A stretch of 64,000 nt of DNA, taken from assembly GCF_000612585.1 (NCBI RefSeq), contig NZ_JFCA01000025.1:40299-104298 (forward strand). Direction: 5' to 3'. The stretch is from Pseudomonas sp. CHM02. GTDB lineage: Bacteria; Pseudomonadota; Gammaproteobacteria; Pseudomonadales; Pseudomonadaceae. The position numbers and the translations under genes were made by a program. Every line of letters starts with the position of its first letter. Positions within the stretch are counted from its first letter, which is position 1. The notes under the pieces are model-generated. The model was not told the DNA's origin and did not search any database. It was given only the letters and a program-made list of their open reading frames with translations. This document shows, piece by piece, positions 1 to 12,224 of the stretch.

Positions 1-701
1 TCGTGCCACATCACCGGGTCGCTGCCGGCAATCCGCGTGAAGTCGCGGAAGCCACCGGCGGCGTAACGGAAAATCTCGAGGTTCTCGTTGCGCTTGGCCA
101 GCGAGTCCACCAGGCCAAATGCGAGCAAATGCGGCAGATGACTGGTCGCCGCCAACACTTCGTCGTGGCGCTCGACCTGCATATGCTCGACATCCGCCCC
201 CAGCTCGCGCCACAGGCGATCCACCACTGCCAGCGCAGCCGGGTCGGTTTGCTCCAGCGGCGTCAGGATGACTTTATGGCGACGGAACAGCTGCGCATTC
301 GACGCCTCCACCCCGCTCTGCTCGGAGCCGGCAATCGGATGGCCCGGTACGAAGCGCGCCGGCATGCCACCAAACGCCTGCTGCGCCGCGCGCACCACAT
401 TGCCTTTGGCGCTGCCGACATCCGTCAGGATCGCCTGGCCCAGGTCCATGCCCGCCAACACCGCCAACAATTTCTCCATGGCCAGGATCGGCACGGCAAG
501 CTGGATGACGTCAGCGCCCTGGCACGCAAGCGCCAAGTCCGCCTCACAACGATCCACCACCCCCAACTCAACCGCCAACTTGCGCGATTGCGGGTCCAGG
601 TCGACACCGACCACTTCGCCACACACGCCGCTCTCACGCAGGCCTTTGGCGAAGGAGCCACCAATCAACCCCAGACCGACCACCACCAGGCGACCGATCA
701 T
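1..701 (-). CDS. tyrA: prephenate/arogenate dehydrogenase (TyrA domain), 3' end outside the window
   Basis: The N-terminal 233 residues are present and the gene runs off the left edge. It begins with an NAD-binding Rossmann segment (MIGRLVVVGLGLIGGSF, GxGxxG), followed by the family motifs LTDVGSAKG and PGHPIAGSEQSG that form the cyclohexadienyl dehydrogenase active site. It oxidises prephenate (or arogenate) for tyrosine synthesis. In Pseudomonas this domain is commonly fused to an EPSP synthase (AroA) domain; whether that holds here cannot be seen. ATG at 701 is chosen; an in-frame GTG at 737 would overlap the hisC stop by 8 bases and is a real alternative. It is the last visible gene of the serC-pheA-hisC-tyrA operon. 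Confidence 0.9.
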   Translation of the reverse strand, partial: MIGRLVVVGLGLIGGSFAKGLRESGVCGEVVGVDLDPQSRKLAVELGVVDRCEADLALACQGADVIQLAVPILAMEKLLAVLAGMDLGQAILTDVGSAKGNVVRAAQQAFGGMPARFVPGHPIAGSEQSGVEASNAQLFRRHKVILTPLEQTDPAALAVVDRLWRELGADVEHMQVERHDEVLAATSHLPHLLAFGLVDSLAKRNENLEIFRYAAGGFRDFTRIAGSDPVMWH

Positions 702-729
702 AGGCACAGCAGGTTGCAATGCAGTGACA

Positions 730-1842
730 TCAACCACGAGCCAGAACCTTGGCCAACGCCTCCAGGAAGCGGCTGTTTTCCGCCGGCAAACCGATGGTGA
801 TCCGCAGGTGGTTCGGCATGCCGTAGTTGGCCACCGGACGCACGATCACGCCTTCGCGCAGCAGGCCCTGGAACACCGGGGCAGCCACCTGGCCGAGGTC
901 GACACAGATGAAATTGCCCTTGGACGGAATCCAGCCCAGGCCGAGCTCACGGAAACCTTCCTGCAATTGCAGCATGCCGGCTTCGTTGAGGCGACGGCCT
1001 TCTTCCAGGTACTCCTCATCCTTCACCGCCGCACAGGCCGCCGCCAGGGCGAGGCTGTTGACGTTGAACGGCTGGCGCACGCGGTTCAGCACATCGGCGA
1101 CCACCGCGGTGGACAGGCCATAACCCACACGCAACGACGCCAGGCCGTAAGCCTTGGAGAAGGTGCGCGAAACCAGCAGGTTCGGGTACGCCGCCAGGAA
1201 ATCGAGGCCGTCCGGCAGGTCGCTGCCTTCGGCATACTCGATGTAGGCCTCGTCCAGCACCACCAGCACGTGCTCCGGCACGTCTTGCAGGAAGTCGTCC
1301 AACGCCTGGGCGTCGAACCAGGTGCCGGTCGGGTTGTTCGGGTTGGCGATGAACACCACGCGGGTCTGTGCGTCGATGGCTGCCAGCATGGCCGGCAGGT
1401 CGTGGCCCCAATCCTTCGCTGGAATGACGCGCGCATCGGCACCGACCGCCTGGGTCACGATCGGATAGACCGCAAACGCGTGCTCGCTGAACACCGCGTT
1501 CAAGCCTGGCGCCAGGTAGGCACGGCCGACCAGCTCAAGAATGTCGTTGGAACCGTTACCCAGGGTCACCTGGTTCAGCTCGACCTGGCATTTTTCCGCC
1601 AGCAGGGACTTGAGCGCGAAGCCGTTGCCATCGGGGTAGCGGGTCAGCTCGGCCAGCTCTTCACGGATCGCCGCCAGGACTTTGGGGCTAGGACCCAGCG
1701 GATTCTCGTTGCTCGCCAGCTTGACGATCCTGGAAGGATCCAGGTTCAACTCACGCGCCAGCTCGTCCACAGGCTTGCCCGGAACGTAAGGCGACAGTTG
1801 TTGCACGCCCGGCTGAGCCAGGGCGAGGAAGTTGCCACTCAT
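730..1842 (-). CDS. hisC: histidinol-phosphate aminotransferase (HisC2 type)
   Basis: A 370-residue fold-type I PLP aminotransferase. Visible motifs are ASNENPLGPSP near the N terminus, ANPNNPTG (166-173), DEAY (197-200) and SRTFSKAYGLA, where Lys230 is the expected PLP lysine. The enzyme transaminates imidazole-acetol phosphate in histidine synthesis. Its place between pheA and tyrA, rather than in a his operon, suggests that it also or mainly serves aromatic transamination, a broad specificity known for HisC2-like enzymes; that is inference. It starts 9 bases after the pheA stop, and its own stop overlaps a possible GTG start of tyrA, so the genes are almost certainly cotranscribed and translationally close. 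Confidence 0.93.
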   Translation of the reverse strand: MSGNFLALAQPGVQQLSPYVPGKPVDELARELNLDPSRIVKLASNENPLGPSPKVLAAIREELAELTRYPDGNGFALKSLLAEKCQVELNQVTLGNGSNDILELVGRAYLAPGLNAVFSEHAFAVYPIVTQAVGADARVIPAKDWGHDLPAMLAAIDAQTRVVFIANPNNPTGTWFDAQALDDFLQDVPEHVLVVLDEAYIEYAEGSDLPDGLDFLAAYPNLLVSRTFSKAYGLASLRVGYGLSTAVVADVLNRVRQPFNVNSLALAAACAAVKDEEYLEEGRRLNEAGMLQLQEGFRELGLGWIPSKGNFICVDLGQVAAPVFQGLLREGVIVRPVANYGMPNHLRITIGLPAENSRFLEALAKVLARG

Positions 1843-1851
1843 GTTAAAGCC

Positions 1852-2946
1852 TCACAGAACCGCTTTCGGGTAAGAGCCCAGCACCTTGAGTGCCACGGCT
1901 TCCTGACTGATTTTCTCGAGCACGCCCTTGACCAGTGGGTCGCGGTGATGGCCGATGAAGTCGATAAAGAACACATAAGTCCATTTACCGCTGCGCGAAG
2001 GACGAGTTTCGATGCGCGTCAGGTCAATCCCGTTGTCGTGGAACGGCACCAGCAGCTCATGCAGCGCGCCGGGCTTGTTGCTCATGGAGACAATGATCGA
2101 GGTCTTGTCGTCGCCAGTCGGTGGCACTTCCTGGCTGCCGATCATCAGGAAGCGCGTGGAGTTGTCCGGGCGGTCCTCGATTTTCTCGGCCAGGCGCGTC
2201 AGGCCGTACAGGCCCGCGGCCATATCACCGGCGATGGCCGCCGAATTCCACTCGCCCTTGACCCGCTTGGCGGCTTCGGCGTTGCTGGAGACCGCCACGC
2301 GCTCGACATTCGGGTAGTGCGCGTCCAGCCACTTGCGGCACTGGGCCAGGGACTGGGCGTGGGAGTAGATGCGACTGATGCTGTCGGTCTTGGTGTTCTC
2401 GCCCACCAGCAGGTGGTGGTGGATACGCAGCTCGACTTCGCCACAGATCACCATGTCGTGCTCGAGGAAGCTGTCCAGCGTGTGGTTGACCGCGCCTTCG
2501 GTGGAGTTTTCCACCGGCACCACGCCAAAATTCACCGCACCGGCGGCGACTTCACGGAACACTTCGTCGATGGCCGCCATTGGCTTGCTGATCACCGCGT
2601 GGCCGAAGTGCTTCATGGCCGCCGCTTGGGTGAACGTGCCTTCCGGGCCGAGGTAAGCCACTTTCAGTGGCTGCTCAAGTGCCAGGCACGAGGACATGAT
2701 TTCACGGAACAACCGCGCCATCTCTTCGTTGCCCAACGGGCCCTTGTTGCGCTCCATGACGCGCTTGAGTACCTGGGCTTCACGCTCGGGGCGGTAGAAC
2801 ACCGGCACTTCGCCTTCGGCCAGGGACGCCATCTTCACCCGTGCTACTTCCTGGGCGCACCGCGCGCGCTCACTGATCAGCTCCAGGACTTTCTCGTCCA
2901 GGCTGTCAATGCGTACGCGCAGGGCCTTGAGTTCTTGCTCAGACAT
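1852..2946 (-). CDS. pheA: bifunctional chorismate mutase/prephenate dehydratase (P-protein)
   Basis: A 364-residue protein with three parts in order. An AroQ-type chorismate mutase helix bundle occupies roughly 1-90 (LKALRVRIDSLDEKVLELIS). Prephenate dehydratase follows at roughly 95-275 (VAYLGPEGTFTQAAA, VVPVENSTEGAV, and DNSTRFLMIG, which carries the catalytic TRF motif). An ACT domain at roughly 280-360 (KPGALHELLVPF, LTRIETRPS) is the phenylalanine feedback site. It converts chorismate to phenylpyruvate. The ATG shares one base with the serC stop (TAATG), a translational-coupling arrangement. Length and domain order are normal for the family. Confidence 0.96.
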   Translation of the reverse strand: MSEQELKALRVRIDSLDEKVLELISERARCAQEVARVKMASLAEGEVPVFYRPEREAQVLKRVMERNKGPLGNEEMARLFREIMSSCLALEQPLKVAYLGPEGTFTQAAAMKHFGHAVISKPMAAIDEVFREVAAGAVNFGVVPVENSTEGAVNHTLDSFLEHDMVICGEVELRIHHHLLVGENTKTDSISRIYSHAQSLAQCRKWLDAHYPNVERVAVSSNAEAAKRVKGEWNSAAIAGDMAAGLYGLTRLAEKIEDRPDNSTRFLMIGSQEVPPTGDDKTSIIVSMSNKPGALHELLVPFHDNGIDLTRIETRPSRSGKWTYVFFIDFIGHHRDPLVKGVLEKISQEAVALKVLGSYPKAVL

Positions 2947-4031
2947 TAGCCGTGTTCCTTTTCGAACTCTGCCATGTAGGCCACCAGCGCCTTGATGGCG
3001 TTGATGTCGACAGCGTTGTAGATGGAGGCGCGCATGCCACCGACCGAGCGGTGGCCCTTGAGGTTCAGCAGGCCGCGCTCGTCGGCACCGGCCAGGAATG
3101 GCTTGTCCAGACGGTCATCCGCCAAGCGGAACGGCACGTTCATCCACGAGCGGTCGGTCAGGTTGATCGGGTTGCTGTACAGGCCACTGGCGTCGATGAA
3201 GTCGTACAGGACGCGCTTCTTCTCTTCGTTCAGCTTGCCCATGGCAGCCACGCCGCCCTGCTCTTTCAGCCACTCGAAGACCAGGCCGGACAGGTACCAG
3301 GCGAACGCCGGCGGGGTGTTGTACATCGAGCCGTTATCGGCCGCGACCTTGTAGTTGAGCATGGTCGGGCACACCGAACGGGCACGACCCAGCAGGTCTT
3401 CGCGGATGATGTTGACCAGGATGCCGCTCGGGCCGATGTTCTTCTGGGCGCCGGCGTAGATCATGCCGTACCTGGACACGTCGATCGGGCGCGAAAGGAT
3501 GTCCGAGGACATGTCGCACACCAGCGGGACGTCGCCGACTTCCGGCACCCAGTCGAATTCCAGGCCGCCGATGGTTTCGTTCGCGACATAGTGTACGTAG
3601 GCAGCGTCCTTCGACAGCTTCCATTCGTTCTGACCGGGAATGGCGAAGTAGTCGTAGGGCTTGGCGGTACCGGCAATGTTGACGTGACCGTAACGCGAAG
3701 CCTCTTCAATGGCCTTCTGCCCCCAGATGCCGGTGTCGATGTAGTCAGCCGTGCCGTCTTCCGGCAGCAGGTTCAGCGGGATCTGGGCGAACTGCTGGCT
3801 GGCGCCGCCCTGCAGGAACAGCACTTTGTAGTTGGATGGGATGTCCAGCAAGTCGCGCAGATCCTGCTCGGCCTTGGTGGCGATGGACACGAACTCATCG
3901 CTGCGATGGCTCATTTCCATCACGGAGAGGCCTTTTCCATGCCAGTCGAGGAGTTCACCCTGCGCACGCTGCAGGACTGCTTCAGGAAGCGCCGCGGGAC
4001 CGGCACAGAAGTTATAGGCTCTCTTGCTCAC
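2946..4031 (-). CDS. serC: phosphoserine aminotransferase
   Basis: A 361-residue PLP enzyme that transaminates 3-phosphohydroxypyruvate to phosphoserine, and also acts in PLP synthesis. Diagnostic segments are RAYNFCAGPAALPE at the N terminus, SVMEMSHRS, FLQGGASQQFAQ and YAGAQKNIGPSG, which contains the PLP lysine. GTG at 4031 is chosen because family members start (M)SKRAYNFCAGP; the frame is open for 11 more codons upstream to 4064, but those residues are not family-like. It is the first gene of the serC-pheA-hisC-tyrA operon and is separated from gyrA by a REP pair. Confidence 0.94.
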   Translation of the reverse strand: MSKRAYNFCAGPAALPEAVLQRAQGELLDWHGKGLSVMEMSHRSDEFVSIATKAEQDLRDLLDIPSNYKVLFLQGGASQQFAQIPLNLLPEDGTADYIDTGIWGQKAIEEASRYGHVNIAGTAKPYDYFAIPGQNEWKLSKDAAYVHYVANETIGGLEFDWVPEVGDVPLVCDMSSDILSRPIDVSRYGMIYAGAQKNIGPSGILVNIIREDLLGRARSVCPTMLNYKVAADNGSMYNTPPAFAWYLSGLVFEWLKEQGGVAAMGKLNEEKKRVLYDFIDASGLYSNPINLTDRSWMNVPFRLADDRLDKPFLAGADERGLLNLKGHRSVGGMRASIYNAVDINAIKALVAYMAEFEKEHG

Positions 4032-4102
4032 ATCCAATCTCACTCTGATCTGGTGGGGCTGCAATCATGTTCGGTAACAACCTTTTCTCTGGAGCGAACC
4101 CT

Positions 4103-4189
4103 TGTGGGAGCTGGCTTGCCTGCGATAAGGGCACCTCGGTAGCGCAGTGATACCGCGGCGCTGCCATCGCAGGCAAGCCAGCTCCCACA
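4103..4189. repeat. REPIN (inverted REP pair)
   Basis: Two copies of TGTGGGAGCTGGCTTGCC in opposite orientation flank about 40 bases, making a long hairpin between gyrA and serC. This is the REP-doublet architecture known from P. fluorescens genomes. No RAYT transposase gene lies in the window, so mobilisation would be in trans. Confidence 0.9.
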
Positions 4190-4229
4190 TTGACCGCGTC
4201 CAGCCAAAGGACGTGTTATTTCATAAGGG

Positions 4230-4265
4230 ACAAACAACAAGGGGGCGAATCTTCATCCGCCCCCT
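4230..4265 (-). terminator. rho-independent terminator of gyrA
   Basis: On the minus strand an 8-bp stem, AGGGGGCG paired with CGCCCCCT with a 10-base loop, starts 11 bases after the gyrA stop and is followed by the T-rich stretch TTGTTGTTTG. Confidence 0.8.
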
Positions 4266-4275
4266 GTGTGTCCGC

Positions 4276-6930
<2,655 letters not shown>

Positions 6931-7233
6931 GAGAAGCCTGATTCCTTTTTCGGGTGAAACCTCGTCACATCCATATGGGACGAACGAAGCTCGCCGCCGC
7001 CGGCAAAGTGCCTGACAACGACTTACGACAAATCAACGAGTTATGACACGGATCTGCACGTTATAGGCCACCCCTCGGGGCAACCCTGGAAACCGCCGGA
7101 TGTTATCACAATCGCCGCCACGCACCTATCCCCCTGATGCGCATGGAGCATAGTAAGTTGACGGATGACAGGCTTGAGGGCGACGAGAGGGGCTCAGAGC
7201 TGGATCCAAGCCCGATTTCGGGGGAAAATTGGC
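6931..7233. other. intergenic region between gyrA and mtnA
   Basis: This stretch carries the gyrA leader and promoter and the end of the mtnA transcript. I see a small CCCCGAGGGG hairpin near 7071-7080 and a TATAAC hexamer on the minus strand at 7060-7065, but no convincing -35 partner. No gene or repeat was recognised. Confidence 0.4.
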
Positions 7234-8310
7234 TTAATGCAGGCGTTTACGGCACATCAACTTGGCCAGCCTGGCGGTGTCCGGCCGTTCAACGATGCCT
7301 TTTTCGGTCACGATCACGTCGATCAGGTCGGCCGGGGTCACGTCAAACACCGGATTGAAGGCGGCTACATCCGCCGCGAAGCGCTGGCCGGCGACTTCCA
7401 GCAACTCACCGGCGTCGCGCTCTTCCAGCGCTACGTCATCGCCAGTCGCCATCATCATGTCCAGGGTCGAACTCGGCGCCACCACCATGAACCGCACGCC
7501 GTGGTGCATGGCGCACACCGCCAACTGGTAGGTACCGATCTTGCTGATCAAGTCGCCATTGGCGGCGATGCAATCGGCGCCGACGATCACCCAGGTCACG
7601 CCTTTGGTCTTGAGGATATGCGCCCCCGCCGAATCGGCATTCACCGTCACCGGGATGCCCTCGCCCGCCAGTTCCCAGGCGGTCAGCCGCGAACCTTGCA
7701 GCCAGGGCCGGGTTTCATTGGCGTAGACCTGCTCGACCATACCCTCCAGGTAAGCTGCGCGAATCACTCCAAGCGCCGTCCCCACGCCACCCGTCGCCAG
7801 GGCGCCTGCATTGCCATGGGTGAGGATGGCCTGGGCATTGCCCTGGTGCTTGCGGATCAGCTCGACGCCCAGTTGGGCCATGGTCAGGTTGGCTTCGCGA
7901 TCACTTTCGTGGATCGCAATCGCCTCGGCTTCCAGCACCGCCAGCGGATCGGCGTGTTTTTTGACGCGGTCCAGGCGGTCGCGCATGCGCTTCAACGCCC
8001 AGAACAGGTTCGACGCGGTGGGGCGGGCGTCGGCTAAAAGTGCGTAGTCTTCTTCCCAGGCGGCTTGCCAGTCACCGCCCTCGGCGATCCGCTCTCGGGC
8101 GGCCAGCACCAGGCCATACGCAGCGCTGATGCCAATGGCCGGTGCGCCGCGCACCACCATCGAACGGATGGCCGCCGCCACGTCATCGACCGTGACGCAG
8201 GCCACCCAGCTTTCCCGGGACGGCAAGGCACGCTGATCGAGCAGGTACAGCGCGCCATCACGCCAATCGATGGCCTTCACCTTCTCCGCTGCCAACAGTC
8301 GATCGCGCAT
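7234..8310 (-). CDS. mtnA: S-methyl-5-thioribose-1-phosphate isomerase, catalytic cysteine missing
   Basis: A 358-residue protein with full-length MtnA/eIF2B-alpha-like similarity ([52 protein letters not shown]). MtnA isomerises methylthioribose-1-phosphate to the ribulose form in methionine salvage, using a Cys in a THCN(T/A)G motif and an Asp in GADR. Here the motif reads [14 protein letters not shown], with Gly166 where the Cys should be (codon GGC at 7813-7815). Asp246 is kept, but the next residue is Cys instead of Arg ([13 protein letters not shown]). The frame is otherwise intact, so this is not a simple pseudogene. It may be inactive, slow or repurposed. It diverges from the methylthioadenosine deaminase-like gene, which supplies the same pathway. 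Confidence 0.85.
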   Translation of the reverse strand: MRDRLLAAEKVKAIDWRDGALYLLDQRALPSRESWVACVTVDDVAAAIRSMVVRGAPAIGISAAYGLVLAARERIAEGGDWQAAWEEDYALLADARPTASNLFWALKRMRDRLDRVKKHADPLAVLEAEAIAIHESDREANLTMAQLGVELIRKHQGNAQAILTHGNAGALATGGVGTALGVIRAAYLEGMVEQVYANETRPWLQGSRLTAWELAGEGIPVTVNADSAGAHILKTKGVTWVIVGADCIAANGDLISKIGTYQLAVCAMHHGVRFMVVAPSSTLDMMMATGDDVALEERDAGELLEVAGQRFAADVAAFNPVFDVTPADLIDVIVTEKGIVERPDTARLAKLMCRKRLH

Positions 8311-8369
8311 CCCTTACTCCGCACTCATGAACAAAGCCGCCGATTATAGCGATCCGCCAGCCAGGACGC

Positions 8370-8378
8370 TCGGGTATA
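8370..8378 (+). promoter_or_regulatory. possible -10 element upstream of the deaminase gene
   Basis: The run GGGTATACT lies about 40 bases before the ATG at 8419, in the 108-base divergent interval between mtnA and the deaminase. TATACT is a good -10 hexamer, but the -35 match is poor. Confidence 0.35.
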
Positions 8379-8418
8379 CTTCGCCCTTCTTTTATAGCTG
8401 CCTGGGAAGAAGCCTGCG

Positions 8419-9750
8419 ATGACCGCCACTGCCGCCCCGCTCGACTTATTGTTGCTGCCAACATGGCTGGTGCCTGTCGAACCCGCTGGTGTGGTGCTCA
8501 AGGAACATGGCCTGGGCATTCGTGATGGGCGCATCGCCTTTATCGGGCCACGGGCGGCGGCGCTCAAGCTCGCGGCCACCGAAGTGCGCGAGCTGCCGGG
8601 CATGCTGCTCAGCCCCGGCCTGATCAACGCCCACGGGCACGCGGCGATGAGCTTGTTCCGCGGCCTGGCCGACGACCTGCCGCTGATGACCTGGCTGGAA
8701 AAGCACATCTGGCCCGCCGAGGCCAAGTGGGTCGATGAAGCGTTTGTACGCGACGGCACCGACCTGGCCATCGCCGAGCAACTCAAGGGCGGCATCACCT
8801 GCTTCTCCGACATGTACTTCTACCCCAAGGTCGCCAGCGATTGCGTGCACAACAGCGGCATGCGCGCGCAGATCGCGATTCCGATCCTCGACTTCCCGAT
8901 TCCCGGCGCCAGCACGCCCGACGAGGCCCTGCGCCAGGGCATCGAGCTGTTCGGCGACCTCAAGCACCACCCGCGCATCAAGATCACCTTCGGCCCCCAT
9001 GCGCCCTATACGGTGTGCGATGACAACCTGGAAAAAATCCGGGTGATCGCCGAAGAGCTGGACGCGGCGATCCATATGCATGTTCACGAAACCGCCTTCG
9101 AAGTGCAGCAAGCGGTCGAGCAGACCGGCGAGCGCCCACTGGCGCGCCTGGGCCGCCTCGGGCTGTTGGGGCCGCGCTTCCAGGCCGTTCATATGACCCA
9201 AATCAGCGAGGACGACCTGGCTTTGCTGGTAGAAAGCAACACCAGCGTGATCCATTGCCCGGAATCGAACCTGAAACTGGCCAGCGGCTTTTGCCCGGTG
9301 GAGCGTCTGTGGCAGGCTGGCGTGAATGTGGCCATCGGCACCGATGGCGCCGCCAGTAACAACGACCTCGACCTGCTGGGCGAAACCCGCACCGCGGCCA
9401 TGCTGGCCAAGGCCGTCGCCGGCTCTGCCACCGCGCTGGATGCCCATCGCGCCCTGCGCATGGCGACGCTCAATGGCGCGCGGGCCATGGGCCTGGAAAG
9501 CGAGATTGGCTCGCTGGAAGTCGGCAAGGCGGCGGATATCGTTGCCTTCGATCTGTCGGGGCTGGCGCAACAACCGATCTACGATCCGGTCTCACAGCTT
9601 ATATATGCCACCGGACGCGATTGCGTGAAACACCTTTGGGTCGCCGGCAAGCCATTGCTCGACGACCGGCAATTGACCCGCATGGATGAACAACAGTTGA
9701 CCGCCACGGCCATTGCCTGGGGCCAACGCATCAGCGGGCACAGCGAATAA
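8419..9750 (+). CDS. mtaD: TRZ/ATZ-family amidohydrolase, 5'-methylthioadenosine/S-adenosylhomocysteine deaminase-like
   Basis: A 443-residue metal-dependent amidohydrolase. The metal ligands are visible as [13 protein letters not shown] (His72, His74), [11 protein letters not shown], the His of [14 protein letters not shown], and [13 protein letters not shown] with the catalytic Asp. The family deaminates methylthioadenosine, adenosylhomocysteine or related purines; in Pseudomonas this gene feeds the methylthioinosine branch of methionine salvage. Sitting opposite mtnA supports that role. About 65 bases separate it from ubiG, so the two may be cotranscribed with mupP. Confidence 0.88.
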   Translation: MTATAAPLDLLLLPTWLVPVEPAGVVLKEHGLGIRDGRIAFIGPRAAALKLAATEVRELPGMLLSPGLINAHGHAAMSLFRGLADDLPLMTWLEKHIWPAEAKWVDEAFVRDGTDLAIAEQLKGGITCFSDMYFYPKVASDCVHNSGMRAQIAIPILDFPIPGASTPDEALRQGIELFGDLKHHPRIKITFGPHAPYTVCDDNLEKIRVIAEELDAAIHMHVHETAFEVQQAVEQTGERPLARLGRLGLLGPRFQAVHMTQISEDDLALLVESNTSVIHCPESNLKLASGFCPVERLWQAGVNVAIGTDGAASNNDLDLLGETRTAAMLAKAVAGSATALDAHRALRMATLNGARAMGLESEIGSLEVGKAADIVAFDLSGLAQQPIYDPVSQLIYATGRDCVKHLWVAGKPLLDDRQLTRMDEQQLTATAIAWGQRISGHSE

Positions 9751-9814
9751 CGCCGATCTTGAACCCGGGTGTTCAGGACTGACAAACCGATTTATCAGAT
9801 TTAGAGGATTCACC

Positions 9815-10513
9815 ATGAGCAACGTCGACCACGCCGAAATCGCCAAATTCGAAGCCCTGGCTCACCGCTGGTGGGACCGCGAAAGCGAGTTCAAGCCCCT
9901 GCACGACATCAACCCGCTGCGGGTCAACTGGATCGACGAACGCGTCAACCTGGCCGGCAAGAAGGTGCTGGACGTCGGTTGCGGCGGCGGCATCCTCAGC
10001 GAAGCCATGGCCCAGCGCGGCGCGACCGTAATGGGTATCGACATGGGCGAAGCGCCGCTGGCCGTGGCCCAACTGCACCAGCTGGAATCCGGCGTGAACG
10101 TCGAGTACCGCCAGATCACCGCTGAAGCCCTGGCCGAAGAGCTGCCCGAGCAGTTCGACGTGGTCACCTGCCTGGAAATGCTCGAACACGTGCCGGACCC
10201 GTCCTCGGTCATCCGCGCGTGCTTCCGCATGGTCAAGCCGGGCGGCCAGGTGTTCTTCTCCACCATCAACCGCAACCCCAAGGCCTACCTGTTCGCGATC
10301 ATCGGCGCCGAATACATCATGAAGCTGCTGCCGCGCGGCACCCATGACTTCAAGAAATTCATCCGCCCCTCCGAGCTGGGCGCCTGGAGCCGCCAGGCCG
10401 GGCTGACCGTCAAGGACATCATCGGCCTGACCTACAACCCGCTGACCAAGCACTACAAGCTGGCCAACGACGTCGACGTCAACTACATGATCCAGACCCT
10501 GCGCGAGGAGTGA
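9815..10513 (+). CDS. ubiG: bifunctional ubiquinone O-methyltransferase
   Basis: A 232-residue class I SAM methyltransferase carrying out both O-methylations of ubiquinone synthesis. The SAM-binding loop [16 protein letters not shown], the post-I acidic residue in [11 protein letters not shown], and the UbiG signatures [14 protein letters not shown] and [10 protein letters not shown] are all present. ATG at 9815 is chosen for the AGAGGA ribosome site 6-7 bases upstream; the frame is open further upstream, but the residues there are not family-like. The downstream mupP start lies 4 bases after its stop. Confidence 0.96.
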   Translation: MSNVDHAEIAKFEALAHRWWDRESEFKPLHDINPLRVNWIDERVNLAGKKVLDVGCGGGILSEAMAQRGATVMGIDMGEAPLAVAQLHQLESGVNVEYRQITAEALAEELPEQFDVVTCLEMLEHVPDPSSVIRACFRMVKPGGQVFFSTINRNPKAYLFAIIGAEYIMKLLPRGTHDFKKFIRPSELGAWSRQAGLTVKDIIGLTYNPLTKHYKLANDVDVNYMIQTLREE

Positions 10514-10517
10514 GCCT

Positions 10518-11189
10518 GTGAAGTTGCGAGCGGTTCTCTTCGACATGGACGGTACCCTGCTGGACACCGCGCCGGACTTTATCGCCATCTGCCAGGCCAT
10601 GCGCGCCGACCGCGGCCTGACGCCGGTCAACCCCCAGCACATCCGCGATGAAATCTCCGGCGGCGCGCGGGCGATGGTCGCCGTGACCTTCTCGATGGAC
10701 CCGGAATCCCCAGGCTTTGAAGAATTGCGCCAGGAATTCCTCGAGCGCTACCTCACAGGCTGCGCGGTCCACAGCAAACTGTTCGACGGCATGGCCGAGC
10801 TGCTGGAAGACATCGAGAAGGCCAAGCTGATCTGGGGCGTGGTCACCAACAAGCCACTGCGCTTTGCCGAACCGATCATGCAGCAACTGGGCCTGGCCGA
10901 GCGCTCGGCGCTGCTGATCTGCCCCGACCATGTGAAGAACAGCAAGCCGGACCCGGAGCCGATGATCCTGGCGTGCAAGATGCTCGACCTGGACCCGGCC
11001 AGCGTGCTGTTCGTGGGCGATGACCTGCGCGATATCGAGTCCGGCCGCGACGCCGGCACCCGCACCGCCGCCGTCACCTACGGCTATATCCACCCGGACG
11101 ACAACCCGCGTCATTGGGGTGCCGATGTGGTGGTGGATCACCCGTTGGAACTGCGCAAGGTGCTGGATAACGCACTGTGCAGTTGCTGA
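10518..11189 (+). CDS. mupP: N-acetylmuramic acid 6-phosphate phosphatase (HAD family)
   Basis: A 223-residue HAD-superfamily hydrolase with all four motifs: [10 protein letters not shown] (nucleophile Asp9, general acid Asp11), VVTNK, the Lys of KNSKPDPEP and [11 protein letters not shown]. Many genomes label it phosphoglycolate phosphatase, but in Pseudomonas the copy directly after ubiG is MupP, which dephosphorylates MurNAc-6-P in the MurU cell-wall recycling route and affects fosfomycin and beta-lactam response. The identification depends on this conserved neighbourhood. It starts with GTG 4 bases after ubiG. nagZ of the same recycling pathway is at 59.7 kb. Confidence 0.88.
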   Translation: MKLRAVLFDMDGTLLDTAPDFIAICQAMRADRGLTPVNPQHIRDEISGGARAMVAVTFSMDPESPGFEELRQEFLERYLTGCAVHSKLFDGMAELLEDIEKAKLIWGVVTNKPLRFAEPIMQQLGLAERSALLICPDHVKNSKPDPEPMILACKMLDLDPASVLFVGDDLRDIESGRDAGTRTAAVTYGYIHPDDNPRHWGADVVVDHPLELRKVLDNALCSC

Positions 11190-11225
11190 TTGTTCACCGA
11201 ATCTACTGACCAATGAAGATCCAAA

Positions 11226-11314
11226 TGTGGGAGCGGGCTTGCTCGCGAAGGCGGTCTATCAGGACCAAATTTGCTGCCTGATACTCCGCATTCGCGAGCA
11301 AGCCCGCTCCCACA
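11226..11314. repeat. REPIN (inverted REP pair)
   Basis: TGTGGGAGCGGGCTTGCTCG and its reverse complement flank about 40 bases between mupP and the SDR gene. The stem subtype is GGGAGCGGGCTTGCTCGCGAA, different from the repeat near serC. Confidence 0.9.
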
Positions 11315-11377
11315 GGGGATCAACGTTGCTTTCAAGTTTGCTGTCTGCAACCTGCTGAACTTTTGCCGAGGATGCTT

Positions 11378-12118
11378 ATGTTTGATTATTCCGCACGTCC
11401 AGACCTGCTCAAAGGCCGGGTGATCCTGGTGACCGGCGCCGGTCGCGGGATTGGCGCGGCAGCGGCGAAAACCTACGCCGCCCATGGCGCTACCGTATTG
11501 CTGCTGGGCAAGACCGAAGCCAACCTGGCCCAGGTGTATGACGAGATCGAAGCCGCAGGCCAGCCACAACCGGTGGTGATCCCCTTCAACCTGGAGACCG
11601 CCCTGCCCCATCAGTACGATGAGCTGGCGGCGATGATCGAGAAGGAATTCGGCCACCTCGACGGCCTGTTGCACAACGCGTCGATCATCGGCCCGCGCAC
11701 ACCGCTCGAGCAGTTGTCCGGTGAGAATTTCATGCGGGTCATGCACGTGAACGTCAACGCGATGTTCATGCTGACCAGCACCTTGCTGCCGCTGCTCAAA
11801 CTGTCCCAGGATGCGTCGGTGGTGTTCACCTCCAGCAGCGTCGGGCGCAAGGGCCGGGCGTACTGGGGCGCTTATGGCGTGTCGAAGTTTGCTACCGAGG
11901 GCCTGATGCAGACCCTGGCGGACGAGCTCGACGATGTGGCGGCGGTGCGCTCGAACAGCATCAACCCCGGCGGTACGCGCACCAGCATGCGCGCCCAGGC
12001 GTATCCAGGGGAAAACCCGTTGGAACGGCCGGCACCGGAAGAGATCATGCCGGTGTACCTGTACCTGATGGGGCCGGACAGTACCGGCATCAACGGCCAG
12101 GCGTTCGACGCGCAGTAA
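11378..12118 (+). CDS. yciK: YciK-family short-chain dehydrogenase/reductase
   Basis: A 246-residue classical SDR. The cofactor loop VTGAGRGIGAAAA, the structural NAS motif (LLHNASIIG) and the catalytic YGVSK with the preceding Ser (TSSSVGRKG) are complete. The substrate of YciK proteins is not established. ATG at 11378 is chosen because a GAGG ribosome site ends 6 bases before it; an in-frame TTG at 11363 and ATG at 11372 are less well placed. It follows mupP across a REP pair, an order common in Pseudomonas. Confidence 0.9.
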   Translation: MFDYSARPDLLKGRVILVTGAGRGIGAAAAKTYAAHGATVLLLGKTEANLAQVYDEIEAAGQPQPVVIPFNLETALPHQYDELAAMIEKEFGHLDGLLHNASIIGPRTPLEQLSGENFMRVMHVNVNAMFMLTSTLLPLLKLSQDASVVFTSSSVGRKGRAYWGAYGVSKFATEGLMQTLADELDDVAAVRSNSINPGGTRTSMRAQAYPGENPLERPAPEEIMPVYLYLMGPDSTGINGQAFDAQ

Positions 12119-12129
12119 TGCTGCGCCCC

Positions 12130-12213
12130 GTAGGAGCCGGCTTGCCGGCGATAGCAATCTGTCTGACGCAACGTTGACGGATACACCGCTATCGCCGGCA
12201 AGCCGGCCCCTAC
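12130..12213. repeat. REPIN (inverted REP pair)
   Basis: GTAGGAGCCGGCTTGCCGGC and a near-exact inverted copy flank about 38 bases between two convergent genes. This is the GGAGCCGGCTTGCCGGCGAT subtype and could act as a bidirectional terminator. Confidence 0.88.
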
Positions 12214-12224
12214 AGGGGTTGGCG

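Noticed and set aside
268..2949. An open frame of 893 residues on the plus strand, and a similar one opposite serC
   Set aside because: Fully antisense to hisC, pheA and serC, rich in His, Arg and Gln without any family motif; a typical shadow frame in high-GC DNA.
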